64,000 bases of DNA from Acanthornis magna (GCA_036785705.1 JAWUZG010000001.1:4402001-4466000); one strand, 5' to 3'; shown: positions 1 through 14,606, counted from the stretch's first letter. Numbers and translations are program-made. Notes: generated by a model from the sequence alone, not told the origin.

Positions 1-3000
1 AGATACCATAAAATGAAATAATAAAAAGCAGTAAAATGAAAGAGATGATATGGCAAAAGACCCCATGTAGTAGCAAGGGGGAGAAAAAAAATTATGTTTT
101 AAAGACAGACTACCTGCATGCACAGTTCTGAAATTATAACTCCCAACATCCCTCTCATATTACTGTGTGTGCTGCAGATGAAACAAAGCAATGCAGAATA
201 ACAGGGCCACATTGCCTCTTTTGAAAAGAAAACTTCACCATCATGGAAAGCTAATAAAGAGAATAAAAGCAACAGGCAAGATTAAGAAAGCAGAGAATAA
301 AAAGTAATAGTATTGATTTAAGTGGTTCATTTTTTATTCATGGATATTCTTTCCAGTGGATATCTCAGAAGCATTTTATGTTTAATAGGCATCACCACTG
401 TGCAAATGTTTTCTGAGCAAAAAGCCCCCACTCTTTACCAAGGCAATAAATGGCTTCATAGCAGACAGCCCTATGAAGAATTCAAGAACCAAAATGAAGT
501 GTGGACCATAGAAAACGTAAGAAAACATCCTCAGTGAAAGCCCTTTGATGTTCAAACAATTTAATAGAAAGTGGGTGCTATAAATGGTATGTTTTCATTT
601 GGCAACCTGGTTAAGTTGACTGTTAGAGATGCTTGACTTCTCAGAAGAGAAGGTGTGTGTATTACTGAGGGAGAAAACCCAACAAAACCAAAACAAAACC
701 CTCCCTTGAATACACAAGTCCTAGTCTCAGAGCCTTACAGAGAGTTGCGTCCTGCTTCTCCCTCTTCTTTTTCCCCTTCCCACTTCTGGTTTAAATTCTT
801 GCACTACTTGTGTTTTGAATATTTATCCCAAATGCAGTCTATTCCATACACTAACTATAAAACTCTGATTCAGCTAAGAAATTAAATCCCACTGCATAAA
901 CTACAAATTTCAATCCATAATTAATATGTTTTTAAAAAGGTTCTCTATTTATTTTGCCTAAATTGTTCTCCTCCTTCCCCAGTCTCTATGAGAGAGAATG
1001 TTGTTTGCCAATATTTTACTTCATAATCTCATTAGCAGTCTCTTCTTCCCTCTCCCATCAGTCAGGTTTTGTATTCAGATAGAAATGTCTCCAAGTACTT
1101 CCTGACAGTATCGTGGAAGAAATCGTATCCAGCTGAAATTGAAAATGCTATTTAGTCTACTGTGATTTTGCTGATATCAAATATTCAGATTAACAGTAAA
1201 GATGGTGGTGGTAGGGAAATTGTAACAGCTTCGGAAAGATGTAAGGTACTTGGTACCCATTTCCTGCATTTACTGAGCAAACATGCTGCCCCTGGGCGAA
1301 TGAGTGTCAGATGGCTAATAGTCTCTGTGCCGAAGGGAGCCAGGAAGCAGACTGTTAATGAAGCCCAAAGGGTACTGGAAAGAGGCACTGGGATAGGACT
1401 GGCAATCTTCTTTCAGAACCCAGAGCCTCACTGGTGCAGCTGACCTACATTCTCCAACTCGGCGTTGAAGGCCGAGTCAAAACACGCATAAATAAAATAA
1501 TGGCTCCATTTCAGTGGGATCCCCAAACATCCCATGTTGGTCAGAACAAGCCATCTCCTCCCGTGTACTACCCCAGCACAAGCCACAGACACTAAATATG
1601 ATCCCAAACCACTCAGTTTTAACTTGCAAAAGTCACTTTACAGAGCAGACTGCACTTTGCCAGAACTTTGTGTTAGATTGCTATTTTTTGACTCTGGTGG
1701 TGGTGAGAAATCCAAGGTTTTAAATGACCAATATAACCCTTGCCTTTGAAATCTAATTCGAACCAGTTTTATGATTTCCTTCTTATGAGTAATTCCCTTT
1801 ATCCAGGCATCTATTAGATTTAAGAAAGAAATCATAGCAAGCTTCAATTTTCAAACTCATTTTTACCCAGTGTAATCTTTCCTTAAAAGACCACAAATTT
1901 TCTTCATGATCTGCACATCTAAATATCTTCTTGCACAGCCAGGGGCAATGTCTGCATATCGAAAGCTTACAGTCCGTGGGTTTCACTGTTTTACATCAAG
2001 AGCAAAGCACGTGCAGGCTCAAAAGAATGCCATGCCTCCATTTTTCACTTCAGTTAAAAAGGATTCAACAAGACATATCAGAGGAGAATGCACTGGTGTT
2101 GATTTGTATTCTAGAAGTGAACAGATGTTAAAAAATGAAAATTATTTAAGCAGAAATCTTGATTGCTATTCTCTGCAGAAGGGCTGCTGTAACATGAGCC
2201 TTTTGTTTGCTGAAGAGGCAGATAAACTGCACCACTAATTAGTCACATATAACATACACTTACCCAAATTCTTTATTGCACATGGAAAATTACTCAGTTC
2301 TAATGTTCTAAATGAACACACTTTCAACTGACATTCCTATCAACGTTGCATTAAGAGAGGTAAGTGAAGGCAGAGTAGGTCCACAAAACCATCAAAGCGA
2401 AACTGATTTTATTTACTTAGATAAAACCCCCTGAAGCAGGCTAGGCACAAAGTGGAACAGACATCTTGTTTATAGATAAAATTTATGAAAGTAATTATTA
2501 TCTCAAGTTCATAAATTGATTATTTTTGGTCCTGATTCCAGATTTTAGAACTGCCAGAGCTGTCTTTTTCTATTTTAATCACGTTCCTGATTTTCATCAC
2601 TTTCTCAGCTTTGGAATAACTGTTTATTGAATTGAAATAGCTAGTTGCTGAATTCATTGAATTTAATAAAAATCGAGAATTTGAAAGATTACCGAGACAT
2701 TTTTTTTGTTTCTAAAAAAAACCCAACCTGATTCTGACCTCTTAACCAGTAATTTTCAACAGGTCATAAAGAGGGAAGCCTGAAGGCACTTAAAAGGGGG
2801 AGGGGGCGAAAGAAAGGCTGTTAGACTGAATTATTTCACTATGGCTAAACTACACATTTATCTAAAACTACTTCACAAATAATACTTTTGACCATTACTT
2901 TTATGTATTTCTAGTCCAGTTAAAATTAATGTTTTGACCTGCACAATCCTAAAGATCTACCCCCATTTATAATTCAACAAAATACTTGGAACTTATCATA

Positions 3001-6000
3001 ACGTGGACAAACCAAGCCATTCCACCCTACAACGGGTTTTTGCCAATCCTGAATTTACAGTGAGCACTTAAGTCTTATCAACCCTGACTTCACTCCTGTA
3101 CCACAATAACGGCAAGATTCCTGTATAGATACAATGGCACAAATGTAATGGATGCTCCCATACACCTCCTGGAGCCATGAGTTGAGCAGCAGAGCAAAGA
3201 ACACAGTGGTACAGCTTTACCACTCACCAGGTACCCAGAGCAGGATCAGTCACCTCAGCCTCAGGTCTTGAAGAAAGCTCTTTTCAGGCTCTGGTCACCT
3301 GCATTTCTCTGCTCTGGAGAAGCAGACAGCAAATATTTGAGGCAGAAGGCCCCCAAGAGCTAAAGTCTTCCTTTTCTTGCTGCAGCCGAGCTGCCTGCAC
3401 TGGGGCAATGGAGGCAGATATAGGATGGCCCCTCTTTCCTGCCTACCTTTCATCCCCACCCTTACTGGCAACAACAGAAACCACCTGGCTCCCTATATCA
3501 GATAGCAGAAGCTGTCCTAATCACACTGCGGCAGCTGCCACCCACTCTCCCCCTGCACTCTCTTTTCCATCTCCCTGCACCAGCCCTGCTCTGTCCCCAG
3601 GACATGAGGGACGCGCAGCTCCAGCTTGGGAGGTTTCAGTGCCTGGAGCAGTCCTGCACGGAGAGGTGGAACCACCTTGTAATCTCAGCCTGTGTTGGCT
3701 CAAAAACACCAAGCAAACATCGAGTTGTACTCTTTAGTGTACACATCTGGATACAAGGAGGCAAAGATGGTCAGAAAGATAGAGCTGCTAAGTGACTGCA
3801 GAGCTTTGGGCACAAACGCAGGTGCGCCAGGGAGACACAGCAGAGGTTTGGGAAGCACAGCAGATGGACAGACAAGACAGACTTGTTACAATGAGAGCAA
3901 GGATTAGAGCACTGTAACAGAGAAACCTGAACTGGTTTAACTGGGTCCTTCTCCTTATAAAATAGTTATAAAAAGAAATGTGAGATTACAGGACCAGCTG
4001 AAACTGCTGTGCTAATAAAACGCAGGAAACCATTGATCTCAATAATGTCTGCTGAATGCTTACAGAGAAATAAGTCTGCAGGGCTAAAATATCTTACTAA
4101 TTCTCACTAAATATTTTTAGACATGTGCAGATCCTTGTGAAAGTTTAACACAGCAAGCAGAGAGAATCCACACCCAAATGATTCTGCAGTGATAGTGGGT
4201 TTGCTGAAATTCTGAATGAAGAAGATAGCTTTCCTGCAAAAATGCAAGACTGATAATTTTAAAAAGCTGTCCACACCCAGCCATAATAACATCACCCATC
4301 TCAAAAAAACAAGGGTAGCATAAGGAGTTCAGAGAAAAACCCCAGAAGTAAATACAATTTATTTTTTTCTTCACATGAATGACTGGGCAACTGAGATCCC
4401 CTTAAACTTAAGCATCACTAACAAATTAGCCAATAGCACAAAAAGCCAAAGAGCAGAACTAGAACACAAAAGAAGAGATGGAATTTACTTAACAAGGTCT
4501 ACAACAGATGCTGGCACATCTCTGCCTCAGGAAAAAAATTTTAAAAATGGAAGACACCACAGAGTTTTGTAAATACGGGTTGATGCTCACACACCACCAC
4601 TCAGCGTAACATGGAAAAACTCACCCTTTTCTCATGAGCTCAGATGCACACACATGCACCCGAAGTCACACATTTATGGCAGCTTTTGCCAGAACCAGTC
4701 AGAAATTTACCTTTATGTCCACAGCTGATGAAGTACTATTGCATACGTACCTAGCCTATCGTGCCTGAATTCTCCTGGGTTTTGAAATGATCTACACTTC
4801 CTACTTAGAGCTTGAGCTAGAATGGATAGCTAACTCATTTCACAAAGAGTTTGGTTATACATCTCCCTTGATGAAAAATTTAAATTGTTCAGCTAAGAAG
4901 CAGTGTCTTTTTACCCCAAGACGCTACTCCAGCAGTTCAGTAAATAATGTGAAACAAAACCAGGGAAAGGAATCAAAGTGTTTTGTAACTAGCACAGAAA
5001 GGGTCTGGGGTTTGTTTTCACAAAGTTCAAACAGAAGAAGTTTTATGACTTAAGTAAAAAGAGTGCCAAAGGGTTTGGAGAAGGAAGGTTTCCATTAAAC
5101 AGATCTGAACTGGTTCAACAGTAATTTGAGCTCTGTATGAGCTCACTTTTTGCTGTGCCATTGTCAGCAGTGAAGCAAAAACTTCACAAAACACAGGAGG
5201 GAGCTGATGACAGATGAGAGGGCAAGATGCAATGCAAGGCCAGCTCTGAAATAGTTACTTGCACTGTATTACAGCCTGCCGTGACAGAGCCTTTCCCACA
5301 TTTTTAACGCTGCAATGTAAATATCACTTAAAAGGAAATTTACGTGAATGGTGAAGCAGGGAATGAAAAAAAATGGGCTGGAAGAAAACTATGAGCTTTC
5401 CTGTGCCCCAAGGAGCAGCTCTGGGAAGTCCTGGCTCTCGAGAGATAATCATGGTTACCAGGGCTCTCCATTCGTGGGGAGTGGGATTCAAAGGATGAGG
5501 TTTCCTTTTTCCCATCCTTTGCAGGCTGTCAGGAGAGGCTGCTATCAGCTGTGTCCAACCCTGCTCTGGGACATGGTGATGATGTAAGGCAGCTCAGAGA
5601 AGCTCCTGGGCAGAAAGCTCAACTGCTTTTGGGGTCTGGCAGAGACATCCTGGCTTAGGGAGTCATCGTTCACCTGCATTTAAGTCAGCTCTGATTCATG
5701 GCAGAATAATCATTTTGATGGTGAAAAGCAGCTACTAAAAATGCTTTCTTGCAACAATACTGCCAAGAAAAGAGCCAAGAGACTCTCAGACAGCATCTGC
5801 AATTTATGGGAAATGGGCAATCAAGGATCCATTGTGGGGAGGCTCAGTGGTGGGCAATGCTGCCTGGAGCTTATCCCTGTCTGCCAGCACCCACACTGCA
5901 CAAGGGCAACCTGAGCACAGTCCCACCGGATCTTGCAGCAGGGGACACAGGCGACCCTCGGGAAAGAAGGCCCACAATCCTACAGCATCAGCCCACAAGA

Positions 6001-6815
6001 GGGTGACTGAGGGAGAGTCACACCAAACCTGAGCTGACGGGAGTCTCAGCTCCCACCTGGTGCCAGGGCTGCACTCACAGTGGTGCAGATGCTGCCCATG
6101 CATTCTCCCCTCGTGTGGTACACACACGATGGCACCCAGGGACCGCTGGGCTCTGGAAGGACACAAGTGACACGCGGCTTGTCTGATGGGGATCTAACAA
6201 GACACTACTTCATCTTGGGCAGCATGGCAAGCCTCCCGTTTGACAGCTTAATGTTTGACCCAAAGATCTGTACGTAATCAGCTCAGTGTTAGGATCTGCA
6301 GTTAAACCCCATTTATTGTCTGAGCCTGAAGATTAGAAACAAAAACCAGAAGATTCAGGAATAAAACGTAAAGCAAGGCAGTCAGAGTTCTTTCCCTCCT
6401 CATTATGCATGACTGTAAATGCATAGGACTGTAAATGCAAAGGACATCCACTTGCAGGCAGAACTGACACTGGCTCAATCCCTTCTGGACAGGTGGGCAA
6501 GTTGTTACTGGTCTCCAGCAGAAAAAGTTGAGAATTATTAAAAACCTCACAGAAGTTTGGAGCAGGGAGGTTCATTCCTCCTGGGAAAGGCAAGATGAGT
6601 TGCCATCTGCAGTGGCAGCCCAGCTGCCCAATTCCTGCTCAGACACTTTAAATCCTGACTGAGTGGTGAACAGCACTTGCAGCAAGACATTGCATCAAGA
6701 GAAACCAGGTTAATGGCACAGGAGGAGGCAAAGCACAGGCTTTGCTCAACAGGAGCTCACCTCTCCCAGGAGTTCTGCAGATGGCATCCTCCAAACTGCA
6801 GGAAATCCAGATGAT
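1..6815. other. Non-coding AT-rich DNA, no gene seen
   Basis: I found no convincing exon, RNA gene or recognisable repeat here. Reading frames are at most about 120 codons, mutually overlapping and without recognisable domains. The + strand is often rich in A and C, for example around 4,375-4,520, as expected if the region is intron of a leftward-transcribed gene, but that is inference. The stretch could contain diverged repeats or conserved regulatory elements that cannot be detected without alignment. Confidence 0.6.
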
Positions 6816-6948
6816 GCTGGAAGTGTTCAAGGCCAGACTGGATGGGGATTGAGCAAACTGGTCTGGTGAGAGGTGTCCCTGCCCATGATAGGTGGTTGCA
6901 ACTGAAGGATCTTTAAGGTTCCTTCCAGCCCAAACCATTCTGTGATGC
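6816..6948 (+). mobile_element. CR1 LINE 3' end fragment
   Basis: The segment follows the 3' untranslated end of avian CR1 elements in order. It has a GGAAGTGTTCAAGGCCAG-like block (here CCAGACTGG), then 'tggtctggtgagaggtgtccctgcccatg', then a block close to GATCTTTAAGGTTCCTTCCAGCC, and finishes with the CATTCTGTGATG terminal motif. It is heavily 5'-truncated, as most CR1 copies are, and has no coding capacity. It is the only clear CR1 piece in the first 33 kb. The family is firm; the subfamily is not assigned. Confidence 0.9.
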
Positions 6949-9294
6949 CACAAACCCTGGGCAGACCTGACAAGAATGTCAACAGGAATCCTGCCCTGGG
7001 ACTCATACTTTGCATATATGAAGGCAATTTTAAATATGGATTGGCTTGATAAAGGTGACTTCAGTATGCCAGTGCAAACATGCAAATGTAGGGAAATGCA
7101 TAAACTGAATAATCAAGGTTTCTTTGCATATCGAGACTTGCCAGCCAATTCTTCTTCAGGCTTCACTGTAAATGGAAACGTAAGTATTTTTGATAACCGG
7201 TAATAATGTCCTAGGAGACACCCTCTGATTTTTATATATATTCCATGGGCAAGAAGCCAGATAGAGCATACAGTTAATTAAAGTTTTATTGATAGTAGCA
7301 AGTGGTACATTTCTGACATCCTTTTTTCCTCCCCTGTAGAATGTGACCCTTGCCTTCCCTGATGTGCAAAGAAAATAAGAAAAAATAACTATGTCACTTA
7401 CTGCAAGATCCAAGTAAAAATGCTACCACAAAAATAAACAAATAACAACCAAATTCATCATTCAATATAGCCATACCCATAGAAAGACTAATTTGCAGAT
7501 GAAATGGGAAAGAACCTTGCCTAGGCTGCTAAAGAGAAATGCTGTATTAGACAGATATACTTCAAATAAAAAAACAAAGGCAGGAAGTAGGAAAAAATAA
7601 TGAGATCCTTATACTCTGCAAGTCGGCCAAATGAATCAACCCTTGTTATATTTGGTTTTCATGTGTTACTCACTAGGCATGTTCATGTACTGGGAAGAAA
7701 ACCAGATAAAACATGTGGTTATTGGACCACAGAGATATGAGAGCTAGAATGCAAGCTCAGGTCTGCAGTAGCTTTCCTTAATAAATATTTTCTATTTAAG
7801 CAAAGATTGATCCTACATGATGTGACAGGCCACTGATACAAATAAATTGCTTTATGATATGATCTGTGAGCAGCTGATGTATATCCACCGTGGGCTTACT
7901 GAGTTCCATACTAGCATGTCTAAGTTTCCACTTCATGTAAAATCAACTTTTATCTCTCTGTGATACAACCCAGCAGTATGTTGAAATCAATGTTTAGTCT
8001 TTCAACTCAAAGGCCTGCAGCCAGTTTACAACTACATAATTTGAAATAACAGGAGTTTCCGATCCATTCCAATTTTCAGGCCTCTGTGATGCACATGTCA
8101 TTGAATTACAGGAACAGCTCACGCAGTTACAGAAAGCTTCTAGAAGGAAGTGATAAATGAACATTACCCTTTACAGTTGTAACCAAATAACGGGACTGAA
8201 ATACACTGGGTTTTTTCCCCACCTCCAGCTTTACAAAATTTTATGTGGTTCATCGGTCAGAAAGCCAGCAAGAGCAAAAGTATTATCTGCTGTTCCCCAC
8301 TCGCTACCCACAAACTGCCAGTTAAATAATGCTGAAGGAAATCGGTGTGGTTTGCTTGCACAACAGCCATCCTAAAGAGGTAGCAACCATGTAGTAAAGC
8401 ATTTACACATGAGGTAGGACCACTCTAGGATGCCATTCTGATACCCACATCTTAATGAAATCAGTATGGATCTAGCAAAACCAGAGGCACCACAAGGAGT
8501 TCCCTGGGTACAAAGCTAAGCTGCAAAAACATGTCCAGGGAGACTGTTCTATAACCAAGAGGCAAATCTAGGGCCAGGTCAGGAATTTACATTAAACAAC
8601 CTTCTTAGATTTCTTGTATGATAATATAAGTGTGCATACGCAACCCACCTGACAACTTTTGGCCAGTTTCAGCCAAATTTTTAAGGAGTTTGAAGCCCCC
8701 ATGAAACTCCCTTAAACTCCATGTACACTTGTGGCTGAGCAGTGAAAGGTGCCAGGAGTCCAGGCACTGACAGGCTTCAGTCCAGTGCTGCCAGACAACA
8801 GTCGCAAGTAACAGCCTTTGGAAGAATGTTAAAAACAACAATAAACAAAGAAAGAATTTAAATGATGAATTGTCAGGAAATGAATTGTCAGAAAAACAAA
8901 ACCAAGGTTTATGGAAAGCAAAACTGGAGGATCCCCACACTGACCATATGTGAACTGTATGATAATAGTTACACAACACAGAAGAGGTCAAGTTTGTGAG
9001 GATGGAGTGAAAGATTCATCCAAGCTTATCTCATGCGGCTCAGATAGAAAGTGTACAGCTTCAGGCTGTAGCACAAATACATATGGTACAAAGAGATATA
9101 CCCTTTTTTTGGTTATCTCATATTTCACTTTCTTTACAATGTAATATTACAGTCTTACCATTTTCATTACCATTTTCTTTCAAGATTTATCAAACATGAT
9201 GATGATGAAAGAATTAACTCTAATGTTGCCTACCTGCCTCATTCTTTCTGAAAGTAGGTGTCCTGTAAGACAGTTCTGGCTTCTGGGACATTTA
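6949..9294. other. Non-coding DNA, no gene seen
   Basis: This is AT-rich unique-looking sequence without a recognisable gene or repeat family. A minus-strand frame of 128 codons (8,605-8,991) has no domain I can recognise and an atypical hydrophobic and tryptophan-rich composition, so I do not call it. The only internal structure noted is a 15-base direct repeat at 8,865-8,891, listed separately. Confidence 0.55.
8865..8891. repeat. 15-base tandem duplication
   Basis: The block ATGAATTGTCAGGAA at 8,865-8,879 is followed directly by a second ATGAATTGTCAG at 8,880-8,891. The first twelve bases are identical in both copies. This looks like a small replication-slippage duplication. Confidence 0.85.
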
Positions 9295-9297
9295 AGG

Positions 9298-9412
9298 AAA
9301 AAAACCAAAACCAACACCAAATGCACACATAAAATCCCACAAAACAAAACACCCCCAAAAAACCCAACCCAAAACCAAACAAAAAATCCCACTACAAACA
9401 AACAAAAAAAGC
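9298..9412. repeat. A/C-rich low-complexity tract
   Basis: Over more than 100 bases the + strand is almost entirely A and C, with irregular AAAACC, CAAAACA and ACCCAA units and very few G or T. It is not a regular microsatellite. The lysine, asparagine, threonine and proline-rich frame that runs through it is a composition artefact. On the minus strand this is a T/G-rich tract of the kind often found in introns. Confidence 0.85.
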
Positions 9413-11454
9413 CCCAGAAGCCAAAATTATTGCAGTTTAAAATACAAATACTTCTGTTAGGAAAAACACACCATCAATGTGATGAACGATTAAAATTTCA
9501 GATTCTTTCAAGTACCACTTCCAGTCATTTTATAAATTTCCCGTTGTTTGTTAATTGCAGAATTGGCATCTACAATCTAAAGCATCTTTCACTTTAAGGA
9601 AAAAAAACCTCCTACTAATCTTAAAAAAATTGCTGTGTATGGGAAGAAACTGTAACTCTGCAGCAATGAGAATAAACCCAGTTTAATCCTCCAAACCCTA
9701 GATTAAATTATAAACCCTAGGCAAAAGCAAAGAAAGCCCTTCTCAGAATGCTCTTCTAGTTCTTCTAAGAACTTCAAAGTAATAACACTAAAATCTCGTC
9801 TAGACTTTCAATGTCCCAAACTTGAATGATTCAAGCTTTTCAACTTCCATTCAACCACTCTTCATTCAACAGTTTGTTTACAGAAAGATATTTAAATTGT
9901 TCTAAAGAGCACCATGGCTCACTGTAGAACCTTTTGATTCTCTAGCAGGCCCTATCACTTATTTACTTTAGGTTTTCCATTCAAGTGCTGACTAGCGCAC
10001 ATTGAAATGAATCACAAACAACAGAGCAAACAAGACAGTTCAGGCAAAGAAATGCAATTCAAACAACATCCAGTACAGAAGATATTTAGAAGCCCAGAAA
10101 ACTAGGAAATGTTTGCTCTGCTTTTAACTTAGCATGTTTAGAAACAAAAAATTATCATTACAAAAGTAATGCCACTAAAAACTCCCTATCTCTCAATTTT
10201 CACCAGCGACACAAAGGCATTGACCAAAACCACTAAATACTGCAATGAATTCTTTCCAAATTCCTTCCAAATTAATATGCAGAAAAGGAGGAGAGAAATC
10301 CCAAACCATGTTACAGGACTACGCTGTTCTTCCAAAATGCACAAACACTGGAGCGGTGCAGTGACCAAGTGTGTGCTACCACCCCAAGAGCGTGCAGTTT
10401 AGGGAAGAATTGTTCTTGGAGATCCACTGTCCTTTCCATTAAAAAAATAACGATCATGGGTGGCCCTTGTGATCCATGGAACTTACCAAAAGCAAAAAAA
10501 ATAAAATTCATGCTCAGCCAAAATTGCAATGAAAATTAGTGTTTGACCAAGACAGAGGGAAAACTGACATTGAATGAAGCTGCAGTTCGTGACATCCCAT
10601 AAAATGATGCCAATCTTGTCTTTGAGTCAGCTCCATTCCCACATTTAGTTCAAGTGCTCTGGCTGACTCACACCAATCATCTACCTGGAAGATAAGTAAA
10701 GGAAATTTCTAGCATGATTTTGCTGCAGCTTTTTATGATGAAGTGTCAATTTGCCTGGTTCTCTTCATTTGACCTCGAATTATTTGAAAATTTAATTTAA
10801 ATTCCAATTTGTCTTTCGTTATTTTCTCAGAAGCAACAAGCTTAATGGGGGTAATGCTGGATGCACAAAATTGGCAAGTAAAGAAATGATCTGGTCTAAA
10901 CAGATTCTGTTTTCAGCAAGAAGCATCTTTTTAGGCTGCTTACTTGCCTAAAGGCATTTATGGTAAGATGATTTCTACATTGGGGTAGTGAGTTTATGCT
11001 TGAAATATAAAGTTTCTATTATCTTTTCATTATGCTTCCATTTGCAGTGTTTCATCTTGTTTGTTGTTCTCTTGGTTCAAAGTCCCAAGTTCACATTCTA
11101 TCCTTGCATTAATTAGTTATAGCTTTAGGCAAGTCAATTCAGCCTTTGTTTCTTAATCTGTAAAAGAAGGACAATAATAAATATTTATGTACTTTAAATA
11201 GATATTGGAAAGATGTGTTTACCCTGACACAGTTTTTCAAATACACCACTCTATAAAATTCAAAGCAAAAATTACAGTTTACCCACATTAACTGGAATGA
11301 CTGTAATTTTTGTAAATGGCTTGTTGAACTCCCGAACTCCCTATCCTTTCCTTCCTCAAGGAGACCATTTCCTACACTACATTTCAAAAGCCTCCCATGT
11401 AGCAAACCATGCTACCCTGAGCTGAGTTCATGGCATCCTAACTATGACAGTTTT

Positions 11455-11468
11455 AAAAAAAAAAAAAA
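11455..11468. repeat. A14 homopolymer
   Basis: This is an uninterrupted run of fourteen A on the + strand. I could not tie the sequence on its left to a known retroposed gene, so I treat it as a simple homopolymer rather than the tail of a retrocopy. Confidence 0.85.
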
Positions 11469-14400
11469 GTGTGCATTGATTACAGAGACGTTTAATCTTA
11501 GGAATCTGAATGACTGCATATTAGAGTACAGAATTTTTTTCCACTCCCCCTCCTGGGGTAAATACTCAGAGGAGTAAGATCTCCTTATGTCATAGCTTTT
11601 ACATCAGTAAGTTTTCTGTGATAGTCAATGTTTTGTTGACTGGTGTCTGTAATCTGGTGCTTTCTAAATCCAATCTTTGGCCGACTTCCTCGCACGCGAA
11701 ACATCTGCACTGACAAAGTAAATTAACTACATCTGTGCCTGTTTTACCAGACAATTAATCAGCTTCCTAACAGGGAGAAAAAATACCCTAAACCAAACTG
11801 AGATTCTTGAGATAAAGATGAACCTCAAGCCTTGAGAAGCATCAAACCTGAACAGGAAATCAGCTGAGGCTTCTTCATCATTAGAGATAAAACAGGAATA
11901 AATGAACTCACTACTGGCTCAAACTTTAATTCTTGATTCTACTCGTGCTGATGTTACTTACAATAAAGAGATTAAGATTCAATACTAAAATGGGAGGGAG
12001 GGGTTGAAACAATCCCTTAGAGCAGTCATTTAACAAAGCACCACTTTATCAATGCATGCCATGCCCAATTTGATTAATTAATTCAGTCTCAGTGTTGGAA
12101 GGAATAAACTCTTTGAAAGAACACACTCCTCTACTTTAAAGCTCATTCTAAACTCTTGCCTTTCAGTGCACAGAACAGGCATTACACATGCAGCACTCCC
12201 CCTGTATGCTACCAGATGCTGGCAGTCAAAAGAATTAAGCATTAAAACAAAGCCTTCAGACAATACAAAAAAAATCCACAGGAAAGTAGAACAGGTGACA
12301 CCACCTGTTCTTCAGCAGTCTCCTTTTTTCTTGCATAATTCTGCAGTGGGGAATGAAAACGAAAATGCTTCAGAAAACAACTTTACTGAAAGCTGATACA
12401 AGGATGCCTCAGCAATTAAGAATTTTGTACAGCAGACACCAAGACCTTAATTAGCACAGTAATATAAACCTGGGCATCCTTCTGGAACAAAGCTGTTGTA
12501 CATCACACACTGAGCCCACTACAAACAACCTCAGCACCACAGAAAGAAGAGCCCCTCCCCAGCAGATGCTCCTGCAGTCATCCCGTGCTAGCAACACTGG
12601 GACAGCTTTGGGGGAAGGAAGAAGTACTTAGCCACAGGAAATCATGGCAGTGGATTAGGAAGAGACTAGACAGACACAGGAATTACAATTTGAGCAAAAA
12701 AATTTAGCTACTTAGGTACCCATATGGCCCACTGCTACAGAAACACAAGAAGTCCCCCAGGACTTAAACACTTCCCCATCCTGAACTTCTTCTCCCAGTT
12801 CCTTTAAAAAGGTATCCCAGTACCACTGGCCTAACTGAGCTCTGACTGCATTTTGAGCTGGCCCTCAGGTTTAGAGTCATCTGCTCTAAAATTGCACAAT
12901 TAAAGTGACACCGGTTCCAGAAATGTTCAGGAGGAAAAGCACTGGTAAGCTTTTATTTTTATTTTATTATAACTTTTATTAAGCCCCACTTTTTTGAAAA
13001 TTAAATTTACTACATAGACCAATGTTTCTCCTCCCTGCAATATTTTTGGCTGAAGCTGGGAAATGGATTACATTTAGCTAAAGGAACACCTTGTCTTGGA
13101 TCTGTTAATCCTATTAGTTACCTGGAAATAGGTACCAAGGTTGAGGAGATGCTTTTTTAGTGCTTCTACAGAGGAAAAAGTAGGCTCTAACTAGTTGGAA
13201 ATTATATAGAACCCTCTGGGGCAGCTTACAGTGCTAAAATTTCTTCCTGTAGTGCAATAAACGTGAGCAATGAAGCAGATTGATACAGAAGTTTAAGTAA
13301 AAATCTCTCTATCAAAGCAGCTGCATTCAGTGCAAGAAAATTTTTTCTACTTCAACCCTCACACCAACATGCTTCACCTTTTTGTGTCCCTAATACCCAT
13401 TCACACACTCTTCCTTACTTACACTGTAAGATCTTCAGAGACTGTCTCTTCACAACAGTGATAAGCAGGAAGGGCCCTCAGGCCACCGGAAAACAAAACA
13501 ACAGTTGGTACACTTTCTTCTCACTTCATGTGCTAACTTGTCCTCAAATCCTCAAGCAAGGAAATTTATTTTATTTTGCTTACATACTACACTGAAAAAA
13601 AAAACAACCCAGCAGATCAAAACCAAACCAGTCATTGCACATTCAGTAAATTAGATTTATAGAGTAAATTTGAAGGTATAGCATTTTTGCCCAATTAGGA
13701 AAAGGATGTAGCATGTAACATAGCCAGGTGATGCCTCTAACCTCTCCCTCTTATGCCCAGTTGAATCAGTCATTAACTGCAGACAAAGCAAGACAGGCCC
13801 AAGATCTCAGATTGGAGCTTCCCCAAAAAAGAGTTTTGATACAATGGTATCTGTAACATGTGCTTTGGCCTTTTAAACTAAATCCTCCACCTAAGACTGA
13901 CTGGCGCAGACACTCAAAAACTCCAGTCTTCATGACAAGCTTCAAGGCTGGCTTTCTAGTTGCGATACTTCAGAAAAATATTTTTTTAATCTTTTCAACA
14001 GGAATTCGTTTCACACCAGGAGATAAATGCTTTCTGCTCTTCAGAGACATTAATTTTCTTAAATTCTAAAGCTTGCTTTCAAGGTATTTTCTGAAAAAGG
14101 AAGAATATGTTTGCTCATATTTTTGTGTAAGAAGTTTATGACTTGCTCAGTCTTCTTGTACTTGAAAGAACAAACAGATAAATGAGGAGTAATGGGCACA
14201 CTAACATTGCCTTTGGAGAGTCACCCTGCTCCCACATTTGCCATCTGTGCTAACAAACAGCACTCACAGGACAAGCCTTGCACAGCCAGGGCTCCCTTCC
14301 AGAACACACCAGACTCCCTGTGCCTGAGCTCTTCTGATCAGGTACTGTGTCACTGCGCTGCTCACTGCGACACAGGACACAGGAGAATGGTGGGACAGTG

Positions 14401-14564
14401 CCAAGGCAAGCTGTGCTCACCTTCCAAAGGTCACCTCTTTATCTGGCAAAGCCCACTGCCCACGCCCCCAACACGCTGGGTACAACCCCCAGCACCTGTT
14501 TGCTTCTACATGTTGGACAGGGATGGCCTCAAAGGTACTTTAGGCTTGGAAGAAAAGATTGGTT

Positions 14565-14606
14565 TTAGAAATTTAGAAATCTCTAAAGAAATAAAGAAAT
14601 TTCTAA
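14565..14606. repeat. Small inverted repeat with TTTAGAAAT motifs
   Basis: TTAGAAATTT at 14,565-14,574 is the exact reverse complement of AAATTTCTAA at 14,597-14,606, with 22 bases between. Further TTTAGAAAT-like copies lie nearby, including one at about 14,609-14,617. The arms are short and AT-rich. Function is unknown and chance is possible. Confidence 0.7.

Noticed and set aside
6648..7085. 145-codon minus-strand frame
   Set aside because: It runs antisense through the CR1 fragment at 6,816-6,948, so it is a by-product of the repeat.
8605..8991. 128-codon minus-strand frame
   Set aside because: Composition is unlike known proteins and no motif is recognised. I considered a diverged repeat for 8,640-8,800 but could not support it.
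9196..9597. 133-codon plus frame rich in lysine, threonine, asparagine and proline
   Set aside because: It is produced by the A/C-rich low-complexity tract, with no domain or splice context.
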